Below, in pieces: positions 36,347-44,961 of a stretch of 64,000 nucleotides of DNA. Below the pieces are notes generated by a model. That model had not been told where the DNA came from. It saw only the letters and a program-made list of their open reading frames with translations, and did not search any database. The position numbers were made by a program, and so were the translations under genes. Within the stretch, counting starts at the first letter, position 1, and every line of letters starts with the position of its first letter. The stretch comes from CBDDLD01 sp965250025 (GTDB lineage Bacteria > Bacteroidota > Bacteroidia > Flavobacteriales > Flavobacteriaceae), in NCBI GenBank assembly GCA_965250025.1, contig OZ252283.1:3224001-3288000 (forward strand), written 5' to 3'.

Positions 36347-37138
36347 ATGAGTTTTGCAAAATGGATAGGTGGCGCTTTAGGATGGTCTTTTGGTGGACCA
36401 ATAGGTGCTATCATCGGTTTGGCTATTGGCAGCTTTGTCGATAACATTTCTAATGGGGCTGAGCCACTACTAAATGAGGGACAAAAAAGAGGACAACGAC
36501 GCGATACTTATCGTAAGATGCCAAATTATGACACTCAAAGACAACGGGCGCAAACCCGATCTGGAGATTTTGAAGTCAGCTTACTTATTTTGGCCTCTGT
36601 AGTTATTAAAGCTGATGGCAAACAAGATGAAAGAGAACTAAACTTTGTCCGACAGCAATTTTCTTCCATGTATGGCAAACAAAGGGCAAATCATGCTTTT
36701 GAATTATTTAAAAACATTAATAAACAAAATATTTCCACACGTCGCGTTTGCAATCAGATTTATCAAATGATGGATCATGCATCACGATTACAACTGCTGC
36801 ATTTTTTATTTGGTATTGCTAAAGCCGATGGCTTAGTTACTGATGATGAGCTCCGACAGATTTATACCATTTCGGGCTATTTAAGAATTAGTAATAAAGA
36901 TTTTGAGAGCATTAAAGCCATGTTTTATAACAGTAGCAATAATGCTTATAAGATACTTGAGATTAACAAGTCTGCCACGGATGATGAGGTAAAACGTGCC
37001 TATAGAAAAATGGCTAAAAAATACCATCCCGACCGCGTCGTACACTTAGGTAAAGAACACCAAAAAGGTGCTGAAGAAAAATTCAGACAGGTTCAGGAAG
37101 CCTATGAACATATCCAAAAAGAAAGAGGCTTTAAATAA
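36347..37138 (+). CDS. djlA: DnaJ-domain protein with TerB-like domain (DjlA type)
   Basis: A 263-residue co-chaperone. It has a glycine-rich hydrophobic N-terminal stretch (about 5-32, GGALGWSFGGPIGAIIGLAIG) that may insert in the membrane, a TerB-like helical domain (about 75-190) and a C-terminal J domain (about 200-263) with the HPD motif in KKYHPDRVV. This order matches DjlA, a membrane-bound DnaK partner. It stands alone. The gene symbol reflects domain order; function in this organism is inferred. Confidence 0.88.
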   Translation: MSFAKWIGGALGWSFGGPIGAIIGLAIGSFVDNISNGAEPLLNEGQKRGQRRDTYRKMPNYDTQRQRAQTRSGDFEVSLLILASVVIKADGKQDERELNFVRQQFSSMYGKQRANHAFELFKNINKQNISTRRVCNQIYQMMDHASRLQLLHFLFGIAKADGLVTDDELRQIYTISGYLRISNKDFESIKAMFYNSSNNAYKILEINKSATDDEVKRAYRKMAKKYHPDRVVHLGKEHQKGAEEKFRQVQEAYEHIQKERGFK

Positions 37139-37242
37139 TCATTTTATAAGCCTGATTTAATACCTCAACAGCCAAAATATTCTTTTGAAACTTAAAATGT
37201 AACCCTGTTCAGATACTGTTTCATTATATTTCTTTAAACTAT

Positions 37243-37262
37243 TTTTTAGATTAGTCTAAAAA
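37243..37262. promoter_or_regulatory. DtxR-like operator in the metal-uptake promoter
   Basis: Perfect arms TTTTTAGA / TCTAAAAA (37243-37250 with 37255-37262) around TTAG. The core TTTAGATTAGTCTAAA resembles known DtxR-family boxes (TTAGGTTAGnCTAACCTAA form). It covers the -33 region of the promoter whose -7 box is at 37269, and the operon encodes a DtxR-type protein. Confidence 0.7.
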
Positions 37263-37268
37263 TAAATT

Positions 37269-37276
37269 TATATTTG
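37269..37276 (+). promoter_or_regulatory. -7 box of the TonB-thioredoxin-DtxR-ZIP operon
   Basis: TATATTTG matches TAnnTTTG exactly, 16 bases before the receptor's ATG and just downstream of the DtxR-like palindrome. Confidence 0.65.
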
Positions 37277-37292
37277 CATAAAAAATTACACA

Positions 37293-39644
37293 ATGCATTA
37301 TAAAATATTGATCTTGATTTTCAGTTTCAATTTTTGCTTAGCTCAAAACATAACGGTAAAAGGAAATGTGCTTTACGGTAACGAACCTGTAGCTTTTGCC
37401 ACATTGGTTTTCAGTAGTAAAACCGAGTACACGTGTTACACAGATAAAGACGGGCATTTTAGCCTGGAAATTCCCTATGGAAATTATGAATTAAAGGTGT
37501 CTTCTTTAGGTTTAAAATCCAAAAACCAGTACATCGATATTCATAAAGACAACCGGAACGACTTAAAGGTTTATTTGGTCGAAGATCTATTAGGACTCGA
37601 TGAAGTGGTGGTCAGTGCCACAAGAAATCGTGTCAACAAAAAGAAAGCTCCGATCATTGTTAATACCCTTGGTGAAAAATTGCTCAATGCAACCCAGGCT
37701 TTAGCTGTTTCTGAGAGTTTAAATTACTCTCCTGGTGTTCGGGTAGAGACCAACTGCCAAAACTGTGGATTTACCCAAGTTAGGCTTAATGGGCTCGATG
37801 GTAGCTATTCTCAGATTTTAGTAAATAGTCGAGCGGTATTTAGTGCACTAAACAGTGTTTATGGTTTAGAACAGATTCCATCACAAATTATAGACAGAGT
37901 AGAAATTGTACGCAGTGGTGGTTCGGCTTTATTTGGTTCTAATGCTATTGCGGGAACTATAAATATTATTACCAAGGACCCTGTGTTAAACACATGGGAG
38001 GTAGGCAGCTACTTAGGGCTGATTGATGGCGACACTCCTGATCGTGTGATTAACTTTAATGCTTCTTTAGTCTCTGATGATCTTAAAAGCGGTGCCACTT
38101 TTTTTGGAATTCATAGAAACAGAGAAGATTGGGATGCTAATGGTGATGGCTTTACCGAAATGGTCAAATTAAAAAATACCACCTTTGGAACTAAGCTATA
38201 TTACAAGCCCACAGAGTTGAGTAGAATTACATTTGACGCCACTATACTAAATGAATTTAGACGTGGTGGTGATCGTCTGGATTTGGCGCCGCATCTTACA
38301 GATATTACCGAAGAATTGAGACATAATACCATAATGGGTGGTATTAACTATGATGTTAGCAATAAAGCAAATACACAACACTACTCCATTTACAGTTCCG
38401 TACAGCACACAGACAGGGATAGCTATTATGGTGGTCTTGGTGGTGGCAGAACAGCTCAGGATAGTCTAACGGCTTTGAATGCTTATGGCAAAACCAAGGA
38501 TTTGGCTTTGGCTAACGGCTTTCAATTTACAAAACAATTTCAGAGCGATGTTTTAACTTCAGGCGTAGAATACAATTACGGTAATACCGAAGATCGTATT
38601 GAAGGCTACAATAGAGTTATTGACCAAGATGTACATTCTGCTGGTGTTTATGTACAATATGAATGGAAACCCAATACTAAATTCTCTGCTTTATTAGGAT
38701 CTCGATTAGACTATATTAATGTTAATGGGCTGTATCAAATTGGTAATATTGAGCGAACAACTGATGTTTCGCAAACAACCATTAACCCCAGAATTACCTT
38801 GTCTTACACTTTCAATGATGCTCTAAAACTAAGAGGAGGTTATGCCAGAGGATTCAGAGCACCTCAAGCATTTAATGAAGATTTACATATCTCTTCCGTG
38901 GGAGGCGAACCCCAATTTGTTATTCTTTCTAACGATCTGGATGCCGAGTATTCTAATGCCTATACGGCATCATTAAACTACACGAAAGATTTTAATCTGG
39001 TACAAACCAATTTTTTAATTGAGGGGTTTTTTACAAGCTTAAATAACCCTTTTACACTGGTAAGTACTGGTGTGCAATTTGACAACGGCTCTATTCTCGA
39101 AGAAATAAGGAATGGTGAAGGTGCTCGTGTATATGGCGCTAATTTTGAAGTAGGTGTTTCACCTTCTAAAAAATGGCTCTTTCAGTTAGGAGGTACACTA
39201 CAACGCTCAGAATACGATGAGCCTCAAGTATTATTCGAAACTGATGGCACAAACCCTAACGAGAATGACATTTTAATTGATGAATTTGTGAGAACTCCTA
39301 ACTTCTATGGGTACCTTAATACCAATTGGACTCCCAACGAAACATTTAGTTTGTCCGTTACCGGAACCTACACGGGTTCAATGACTGTTCCATTAGTGGT
39401 AAGTGATTCAGGATTTTTGAGACTAAATGAAAGTCAAGATTTTTTTGATCTCAATATTAATGCTGAAACCCATTTTGACATTTCTGAAGATTTTCAGCTA
39501 AATTTGAACGCTGGTGTTAAAAATATGTTCAATAGTTTTCAGGATGATTTTGATATTGGAGCAACACGTGACTCGGATTATGTATATGGGCCGGCTTTTC
39601 CGAGAACATTCTTTGTTGGTGTAACTATTGGTAAATTTCATTAA
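37293..39644 (+). CDS. TonB-dependent outer membrane receptor (metal uptake operon)
   Basis: A 783-residue receptor: signal peptide (about 1-17), carboxypeptidase-regulatory-like domain (about 20-95), plug (about 105-230) with a conserved cysteine pair in ETNCQNCGFTQVRLNGLDG, and a 22-strand barrel ending in PRTFFVGVTIGKFH with a terminal aromatic-like residue. It would import a metal complex or a metal-binding carrier across the outer membrane using TonB energy. It is the first gene of an operon with a thioredoxin-like protein, a DtxR-type regulator and a ZIP transporter, which points to iron, manganese or zinc. The ligand cannot be read from the sequence. Confidence 0.92.
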   Translation: MHYKILILIFSFNFCLAQNITVKGNVLYGNEPVAFATLVFSSKTEYTCYTDKDGHFSLEIPYGNYELKVSSLGLKSKNQYIDIHKDNRNDLKVYLVEDLLGLDEVVVSATRNRVNKKKAPIIVNTLGEKLLNATQALAVSESLNYSPGVRVETNCQNCGFTQVRLNGLDGSYSQILVNSRAVFSALNSVYGLEQIPSQIIDRVEIVRSGGSALFGSNAIAGTINIITKDPVLNTWEVGSYLGLIDGDTPDRVINFNASLVSDDLKSGATFFGIHRNREDWDANGDGFTEMVKLKNTTFGTKLYYKPTELSRITFDATILNEFRRGGDRLDLAPHLTDITEELRHNTIMGGINYDVSNKANTQHYSIYSSVQHTDRDSYYGGLGGGRTAQDSLTALNAYGKTKDLALANGFQFTKQFQSDVLTSGVEYNYGNTEDRIEGYNRVIDQDVHSAGVYVQYEWKPNTKFSALLGSRLDYINVNGLYQIGNIERTTDVSQTTINPRITLSYTFNDALKLRGGYARGFRAPQAFNEDLHISSVGGEPQFVILSNDLDAEYSNAYTASLNYTKDFNLVQTNFLIEGFFTSLNNPFTLVSTGVQFDNGSILEEIRNGEGARVYGANFEVGVSPSKKWLFQLGGTLQRSEYDEPQVLFETDGTNPNENDILIDEFVRTPNFYGYLNTNWTPNETFSLSVTGTYTGSMTVPLVVSDSGFLRLNESQDFFDLNINAETHFDISEDFQLNLNAGVKNMFNSFQDDFDIGATRDSDYVYGPAFPRTFFVGVTIGKFH

Positions 39645-40112
39645 ATGCGTCGATTACTTATTATACTTTCTGTTTTTATGGTTTTACCCAGTACGGCACA
39701 AGAAGAAGCCGTGCAATGGATTACTTTTGAAGAATTAGAGCAGGCCTTAATAACGTCTCCCAAAAAAGTAATCGTTCATTTTTATGCTGACTGGTGTTCT
39801 TATTGTAAAAAAATGGAAAATGTGGTGTATACAAAACCACAGATTAAACAAGCTCTAAAGTCTGATTACTATGCGATTAAGTTCAATGTTGAGGCTAAAG
39901 ACACCATAGCGTTTGGGGGTAAAACCTTTATAAATCAAAATGCAGGAAAAAAGCGCCTAGCGTACCATCAGATTCCTGAACTTTTGGCCGGTAGAAAAGG
40001 ACATCCATTAGAGTTACCTGCTACTGTTATTCTAGATGAAACTTTTACTATTAAAAAACGCTTGTACAGATACATTCCACCTTCTGAAATGCTATCATTA
40101 CTCAAAAACTAA
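39645..40112 (+). CDS. Periplasmic thioredoxin-family protein
   Basis: A 155-residue thioredoxin-fold protein with a signal peptide (about 1-18, cut near STAQ) and a CSYC active site at C51 and C54 (FYADWCSYCKKMENVVY). The group is the thioredoxin_7/DUF255-like type. It starts directly after the receptor stop codon, so it is translationally coupled. A possible role is redox care of the receptor's plug cysteines (NCQNC), or reduction of the metal on entry. That is inference from gene order. Confidence 0.88.
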   Translation: MRRLLIILSVFMVLPSTAQEEAVQWITFEELEQALITSPKKVIVHFYADWCSYCKKMENVVYTKPQIKQALKSDYYAIKFNVEAKDTIAFGGKTFINQNAGKKRLAYHQIPELLAGRKGHPLELPATVILDETFTIKKRLYRYIPPSEMLSLLKN

Positions 40113-40117
40113 AAGTC

Positions 40118-40777
40118 ATGCCAACCACATTAACAGAAGAGAATTATTTGAAGGCGATTTACCATATCAGCCAAACCAGTAAAGCAGAAGTTAGCACTAA
40201 TGCTATTGCAGAAAAGATTAATGCAAAAGCATCTTCTGTTACTGATATGCTTAAAAAACTAGCTGATAAAAACCTTATTACTTATATCAAATATAAAGGT
40301 GTTAATCTTACCTCTGAAGGCAAGCGCACTGCTATTAACATTATAAGAAAACACAGGTTATGGGAAGTTTTTTTGGTGGATAAGCTCAACTTCTCTTGGG
40401 ATGAAGTGCATGATATTGCTGAAGAATTAGAGCATATTAAATCGCCTAAGCTTATTAATGAGCTGGACGCCTTTTTAGGCTTTCCAACACATGATCCTCA
40501 TGGCGACCCTATTCCTGATAAGCATGGGAATATAGAAAAAACACAAAAGATCATCTTAGCCATGGCAGAATTAAATAACAATTATACCTGTGTTGGTGTG
40601 CTTGATTCTGATTCTGATTTTCTAAAGTATCTTGATAAGCACGGTATTGGCTTAGGAACCCACATCACCGTCATCGAAAAAGAGCCTTTTGACAACTCCA
40701 TGACTCTTGAAATAAAAAATAAAACCTTAGTGGTTTCTAAGGTTATTGCTAATAATTTATATGTAAAGCTATTGTAA
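40118..40777 (+). CDS. DtxR/MntR-family metal-dependent transcription regulator
   Basis: A 219-residue regulator with an N-terminal winged helix-turn-helix (about 1-65; LKAIYHISQ and INAKASSVTDMLKKLADKNLI), a metal-binding dimerisation domain (about 66-140; His and Glu in WDEVHDIAEELEHIKSPKL and FPTHDPHGDPIP), and a C-terminal FeoA-like SH3 domain (about 150-219). By family it represses uptake genes when loaded with Fe2+ or Mn2+. It lies in the operon it probably controls, and a DtxR-like palindrome occupies that operon's promoter. The metal it senses is not clear from sequence. Confidence 0.93.
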   Translation: MPTTLTEENYLKAIYHISQTSKAEVSTNAIAEKINAKASSVTDMLKKLADKNLITYIKYKGVNLTSEGKRTAINIIRKHRLWEVFLVDKLNFSWDEVHDIAEELEHIKSPKLINELDAFLGFPTHDPHGDPIPDKHGNIEKTQKIILAMAELNNNYTCVGVLDSDSDFLKYLDKHGIGLGTHITVIEKEPFDNSMTLEIKNKTLVVSKVIANNLYVKLL

Positions 40778-40779
40778 TT

Positions 40780-41604
40780 ATGATAGATAGTGTAATTTCT
40801 TATTTTGAAACTATTGACCCGGTTCTGGGAGCGCTATACGCCTCATTATTCACCTGGATAGTCACCGCAGCCGGAGCTTCTCTGGTATTCTTGTTTAAAG
40901 GCATGAATCGCGCATTGCTCGATGGTATGTTAGGTTTTACCGGCGGAGTAATGGTTGCTGCCAGCTTTTGGAGTTTATTGGCTCCAGGTATTGAAATGAG
41001 CGAGGGCGAAGGCTTTACTAAAGTTATTCCTGCAGTGGTAGGGTTTTCTCTTGGCGCATTATTTATTTTTGGACTGGACAAGATTCTACCTCATTTACAT
41101 ATCAATTTTAAAGAAACGGAAAAAGAAGGGGTTAAAACGCCATGGCATAGAACCACCCTCCTAGTTTTGGCTATTGCACTACATAACATACCTGAAGGTT
41201 TGGCTGTAGGGGTTCTTTTTGGTGGTGTTGCAGCCGGAATTCCTGAGGCTACCATTGGTGGCGCCGTTGCTTTAGCTCTTGGTATTGGGATACAAAACTT
41301 TCCTGAAGGCTTAGCCGTTTCGATGCCATTACGCAGGCATGGCGTGAGTAAATTTAAAAGCTTCTGGTACGGACAAATGTCGGCCATTGTAGAGCCTATA
41401 GCTGCAGTTGTCGGAGCCGTTGCCGTAACCTTTTTTCAACCCATACTGCCTTATGCTCTGGCTTTTGCTGCCGGTGCCATGATCTTTGTAGTTGTAGAAG
41501 AGGTTATTCCCGAAACGCAACGCGATAAATATACCGATATCGCAACGCTAGGCTTTATTGGCGGTTTTATTGTGATGATGACTCTGGATGTTGGATTGGG
41601 TTAG
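40780..41604 (+). CDS. ZIP-family metal transporter
   Basis: A 274-residue inner-membrane importer of divalent metals, with eight predicted helices. The two metal-site motifs of the family are HNIPEGLAVG and QNFPEGLAVS in consecutive helices; the second has Gln in place of the more usual His. It resembles ZupT. It would bring zinc, iron or manganese from the periplasm to the cytoplasm after outer membrane passage through the TonB receptor. It is the last gene of the operon, two bases after the regulator. Specificity not determined. Confidence 0.92.
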   Translation: MIDSVISYFETIDPVLGALYASLFTWIVTAAGASLVFLFKGMNRALLDGMLGFTGGVMVAASFWSLLAPGIEMSEGEGFTKVIPAVVGFSLGALFIFGLDKILPHLHINFKETEKEGVKTPWHRTTLLVLAIALHNIPEGLAVGVLFGGVAAGIPEATIGGAVALALGIGIQNFPEGLAVSMPLRRHGVSKFKSFWYGQMSAIVEPIAAVVGAVAVTFFQPILPYALAFAAGAMIFVVVEEVIPETQRDKYTDIATLGFIGGFIVMMTLDVGLG

Positions 41605-41654
41605 TTCTGTCTGTTATTATGATCTAAATACTATTGAACACAGGTCCATAATAG

Positions 41655-41789
41655 CTAGCACCCGCAACCATCCTTACCACATGCTTTAGCAGATTTCTTC
41701 TTAGGTGAATACACAAATTTTCTCAGAAGAAACAGTACTGCCAGACTTACAGTAATAATTGCTAGTATGTTTTGTATAATGTGGTTCAT
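41655..41789 (-). CDS. FeoB-associated Cys-rich membrane protein
   Basis: A 44-residue protein with one N-terminal membrane helix (about 4-22) followed by a basic linker and a cysteine-rich tail (ACGKDGCGC). This is the layout of the FeoB-associated Cys-rich proteins found in many Bacteroidota, thought to help ferrous iron uptake by FeoB, perhaps like FeoC. It lies 17 bases after feoB on the same strand, so it is the third gene of the feo operon. It was found by reading the gap after feoB. Confidence 0.85.
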   Translation of the reverse strand: MNHIIQNILAIITVSLAVLFLLRKFVYSPKKKSAKACGKDGCGC

Positions 41790-41806
41790 TGTATACTAAG
41801 ATAATA

Positions 41807-43912
41807 TTATTTTATGAGCTGAAATACAACTAATGCCGTCAGATAAGCTATAGTAGTCATTGAAAATAACTGAACTAAAGGCCATTTCCAGCTATTGGTT
41901 TCACGTTTTACTATAGCTAATGTGCTCATACATTGCATAGCAAAAGCATAGAATAGCAATAATGAAATCCCCGAAGCCAATGTAAACACTTTGCTGCCAT
42001 CCTGATACCGTTCTTTCGCCATTCTGTTTTTAATGGTATCTGTACCGCCCTCTTCATCATCATTAGCACTCCCTACACTGTATATTGTGGCTAAGGTTCC
42101 AATAAATACTTCTCGAGCTGCAAAGGATGTGGCGATACCAATACCTATTTTCCAATCGTAACCTAGTGGTTTTATTGTCGGTTCTATGGTTTTACCTACA
42201 ATTCCTATATAGGAATGTTCGAGTTTGTGGGCATTTATTTTATCCTCTAAATCAGCTTCAGAAAGTGTTGGGTTTTCGGAACGAACAATACTTTCAGCAT
42301 TATTAAATTGCTCGCCCGGACCATAAGATGCCATAACCCATAATACAATGGATATGGCCAAAATGATCTTACCGGCCTCAAAGACAAATGTTTTTGTTTT
42401 CTCTACAACCGTTATTGCTACATTCTTTAACAATGGTATCTTATACCCCGGCATTTCTATAACAAAAAAGGCTTTGCTTTTGATCTTTAGGACTTTATTG
42501 AGCACAAATGCCGAAAATACAGCCATACCAAAGCCTAAAAGATAAAGCAACATCAAGGTTAATGCCTGATAACTTAAGCCCAGAAATCGCCCCTCAGGAA
42601 TTACTAAAGCAATAATAATAAGATACACAGGTAACCTTGCAGAACAAGTAGTGAATGGCGTCACTAAAATGGTGATGAGACGTTCTTTCCAGTTTTCGAT
42701 ATTACGTGTTGCCATTATTGCAGGTATGGCACAGGCTGTGCCTGATATAAGCGGCACAACACTTTTACCACTAAGTCCGAAGCGTCGCATGATTCTATCC
42801 ATCAAAAATACCACACGACTCATATATCCACTCTCTTCGAGTACGGCAATAAAAAGAAATAAAAAGGCGATCTGAGGAATAAATATAACGACACCTCCTA
42901 TTCCGGCAACAATACCTTCAGCCAAAAGGCTGGTAAAAACCCCAGGTGGCAATGTTTGCTTCACCCAATCAGAAAGAGACGCAAAAGTACTGTCTATAAA
43001 ATCCATAGGTACTTGCGCCCAATCGTAAATGGCTTGAAACATAAGTAATAATATGGCAAAGAAAATAACATACCCCCATACTTTATGTGTAAGCACTCGG
43101 TCTAATCTTGTTCTTAAATCCGTAGCTTTAGAACTATCAACTGCTAAGCCTTTTTTCAGCACCGCATTGATATACTGATAACGCTTTATGGTTTCTTTCT
43201 GCTGTAAACGCTTGAGTTCAGATTCAGATCGGGTTTTAAATGCCTCAACATCTATTTCACTTCTTGAGAGGTTTCCAAAATTCACATCCTGACATATCAC
43301 TAACCATAGTTTGTAAAGCTCTTGGTTTGGAAATGCCTTTGCCAAATCGTTAAAATAGGTTTTATCGATCGTTGAGGTATCCAGGCAAGGCTCAACGGAT
43401 AAGCCTTTATAGTCCGCAATAAGCGCCTTCAGTTCTTTTATCCCTTCATTTTTGCGAGCACTGACCAGAGCAATCTTCGTTTTTAGTTCGCTTTCTAAGC
43501 GTTCAATATCAAGCGAAATGCCTTTTTTATGCATGCGGTCTGCCATATTAATCACCAAAATTGAAGGAATCTTTAGATCCTTTATTTGGGTAAACAGCAG
43601 AAGATTGCGTTTCAAATGTTCTACATCACTTACTATTACGGCAACGTCCGGGAAATCTTTGTTCTTTTTATTTAGCAATAATTCGATGACAACATTTTCA
43701 TCTAAAGATGACGCATTAAGACTATAGGTTCCGGGCAGGTCAATAATATGGGCTTTAAGCCCGCGGTCTAGCTTACAAACACCTTCTTTTTTCTCTACTG
43801 TAATACCGGGATAATTACCTACTTTTTGATTCAATCCGGTTAAAGCATTAAATATAGAAGTCTTGCCAGTGTTGGGGTTTCCTATTAAAGCTACATTTAT
43901 CTGCTTACTCAT
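41807..43912 (-). CDS. feoB: Ferrous iron transport protein B
   Basis: Main Fe2+ importer of the inner membrane, 701 residues. An N-terminal G-protein domain has GNPNTGKT (11-18), DLPGTYSL and NMAD; a GDI helical region follows; the membrane part carries the two Gate domains (FTTCSARLPVYLIII and AFAMQCMSTLAIVKRET) with their conserved cysteines. The frame is open to an earlier start at 43924, but the family begins at 43912 (MSKQINVALIGNPN). Its start overlaps the end of feoA by 8 bases. A Cys-rich partner follows downstream. Neighbouring ZIP and DtxR genes make this a metal uptake locus. Confidence 0.96.
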   Translation of the reverse strand: MSKQINVALIGNPNTGKTSIFNALTGLNQKVGNYPGITVEKKEGVCKLDRGLKAHIIDLPGTYSLNASSLDENVVIELLLNKKNKDFPDVAVIVSDVEHLKRNLLLFTQIKDLKIPSILVINMADRMHKKGISLDIERLESELKTKIALVSARKNEGIKELKALIADYKGLSVEPCLDTSTIDKTYFNDLAKAFPNQELYKLWLVICQDVNFGNLSRSEIDVEAFKTRSESELKRLQQKETIKRYQYINAVLKKGLAVDSSKATDLRTRLDRVLTHKVWGYVIFFAILLLMFQAIYDWAQVPMDFIDSTFASLSDWVKQTLPPGVFTSLLAEGIVAGIGGVVIFIPQIAFLFLFIAVLEESGYMSRVVFLMDRIMRRFGLSGKSVVPLISGTACAIPAIMATRNIENWKERLITILVTPFTTCSARLPVYLIIIALVIPEGRFLGLSYQALTLMLLYLLGFGMAVFSAFVLNKVLKIKSKAFFVIEMPGYKIPLLKNVAITVVEKTKTFVFEAGKIILAISIVLWVMASYGPGEQFNNAESIVRSENPTLSEADLEDKINAHKLEHSYIGIVGKTIEPTIKPLGYDWKIGIGIATSFAAREVFIGTLATIYSVGSANDDEEGGTDTIKNRMAKERYQDGSKVFTLASGISLLLFYAFAMQCMSTLAIVKRETNSWKWPLVQLFSMTTIAYLTALVVFQLIK

Positions 43913-44132
43913 GATCCACGTCAATTAATATATGCATAGCCGTTTCTTTGCGAATGGCAACGTGAGTCCCATTAATGTTGAGATACATCGGATCTGCAAA
44001 AGGTGCTACCTGAACAAGCTCTACAGTATTACCAGGCAGACAACCCATTTCTAAAAGTTTTAGTGGGATGTTATTGGAAGAAACATCTGTAATGATGGCT
44101 TGTTGTCCTCGTTTTAATTCTGCTAATGTCAA
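43905..44132 (-). CDS. feoA: Ferrous iron transport protein A
   Basis: A 75-residue SH3-like cytoplasmic protein that helps FeoB. Conserved features are LKRGQQAIITDV at the start, LLEMGCLPGNTVELVQVAPFADP in the middle and IAIRK-like VAIRKETAMHI near the end. It overlaps feoB by 8 bases and is the first gene of the feo operon. A -7 box is found 32 bases upstream, with an imperfect palindrome like the DtxR-type site between that box and the start. Confidence 0.93.
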   Translation of the reverse strand: MTLAELKRGQQAIITDVSSNNIPLKLLEMGCLPGNTVELVQVAPFADPMYLNINGTHVAIRKETAMHILIDVDHE

Positions 44133-44143
44133 AGAAAGCTTAT

Positions 44144-44160
44144 TTAGAATTATTTTAAAG
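44144..44160. promoter_or_regulatory. Imperfect TTTAGA-type palindrome upstream of feoA
   Basis: TTTAGAATTATTTTAAA lies between the -7 box and the feoA start. It matches the palindrome at 19943 (TTTAGAACAATTCTAAA) at 14 of 17 positions and resembles the site at 37245. It may be a metal-regulator operator. Confidence 0.45.
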
Positions 44161-44163
44161 AAG

Positions 44164-44171
44164 CAAAAATA
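44164..44171 (-). promoter_or_regulatory. -7 box of the feoAB operon
   Basis: On the minus strand this reads TATTTTTG, an exact TAnnTTTG match, 31 bases before the feoA start codon. Confidence 0.6.
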
Positions 44172-44191
44172 CGCTAAATAATGAAAAGTAT

Positions 44192-44860
44192 TTAGGATTC
44201 TTCTTTTAAAGTTTTAATGTCTTCAAGCAAGCGTTCGATATCTTCCGACTTGGTACCATCATAAAAGCCTCTTATTTGTCGCTTTTTATCTATCAACATA
44301 AAATTCTCTGTATGTATCATATCAAATTGGTCGCCATTGCCTTGAGTTTTCACTGCCAAATAGCTTTTTCTCGCCAATTCGTAAATATGTTTTTTATCGC
44401 CGGTAACTAAATTCCACTTTCTGTCAATCACGCCTTTTTTAAGGGCATAGCGTTTCAATTGAGCTACAGAATCAATCTTAGGTGTTACAGAATGGGATAA
44501 CAGCATCACCTCATCGTCACTTAGTGTCGCGTTTTGAATTTGATACATGTGATCGGTCATTATAGGACAAATGGTTTGGCAAGTCGTAAAAAAGAAATCT
44601 GCCACATATATTTTATCCTTATAATCGTCTTGCGTAACGGTTTTTCCATTCTGATTGGTGAGGCTAAAATCAGCAATGGTGTGGTATTTTTTTTGATGCT
44701 GAATGGTACTATCTACTAGCTCTTCACTGACCATAGCCGGTTGATACACCGGGAGCGGTTTATAAACGTCCAATATGTTGTATATGACTGCTAAAATGAT
44801 AATGGCTATTACGGTAAAAACAATGGCGAAATACTTATAGTCTTTAAAAAATGACAGCAT
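44192..44860 (-). CDS. SCO1/SenC-family copper chaperone
   Basis: A 222-residue protein with one N-terminal membrane helix (about 11-30) and a periplasmic thioredoxin-like domain. The copper ligands are C94 and C98 (FFTTCQTICP) and a later His in FDMIHTENFMLID. By family it supplies copper for or reduces the CuA site of cytochrome oxidase. It has its own -7 box and is on the same strand as feoAB with a 59-base gap, so it may be a separate unit upstream of feo. Confidence 0.92.
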   Translation of the reverse strand: MLSFFKDYKYFAIVFTVIAIIILAVIYNILDVYKPLPVYQPAMVSEELVDSTIQHQKKYHTIADFSLTNQNGKTVTQDDYKDKIYVADFFFTTCQTICPIMTDHMYQIQNATLSDDEVMLLSHSVTPKIDSVAQLKRYALKKGVIDRKWNLVTGDKKHIYELARKSYLAVKTQGNGDQFDMIHTENFMLIDKKRQIRGFYDGTKSEDIERLLEDIKTLKEES

Positions 44861-44885
44861 TAGATGAGATTTGTGGATTTTAATA

Positions 44886-44893
44886 CAAAAATA
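44886..44893 (-). promoter_or_regulatory. -7 box of the SCO gene
   Basis: On the minus strand this reads TATTTTTG (exact TAnnTTTG), 25 bases before the start. Confidence 0.5.
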
Positions 44894-44961
44894 CTGCCTA
44901 ATCGCAGTTATTTCACTATTTTAACACATAAATTTTGTGTTGAAAACAAGAAAAATTGGTC

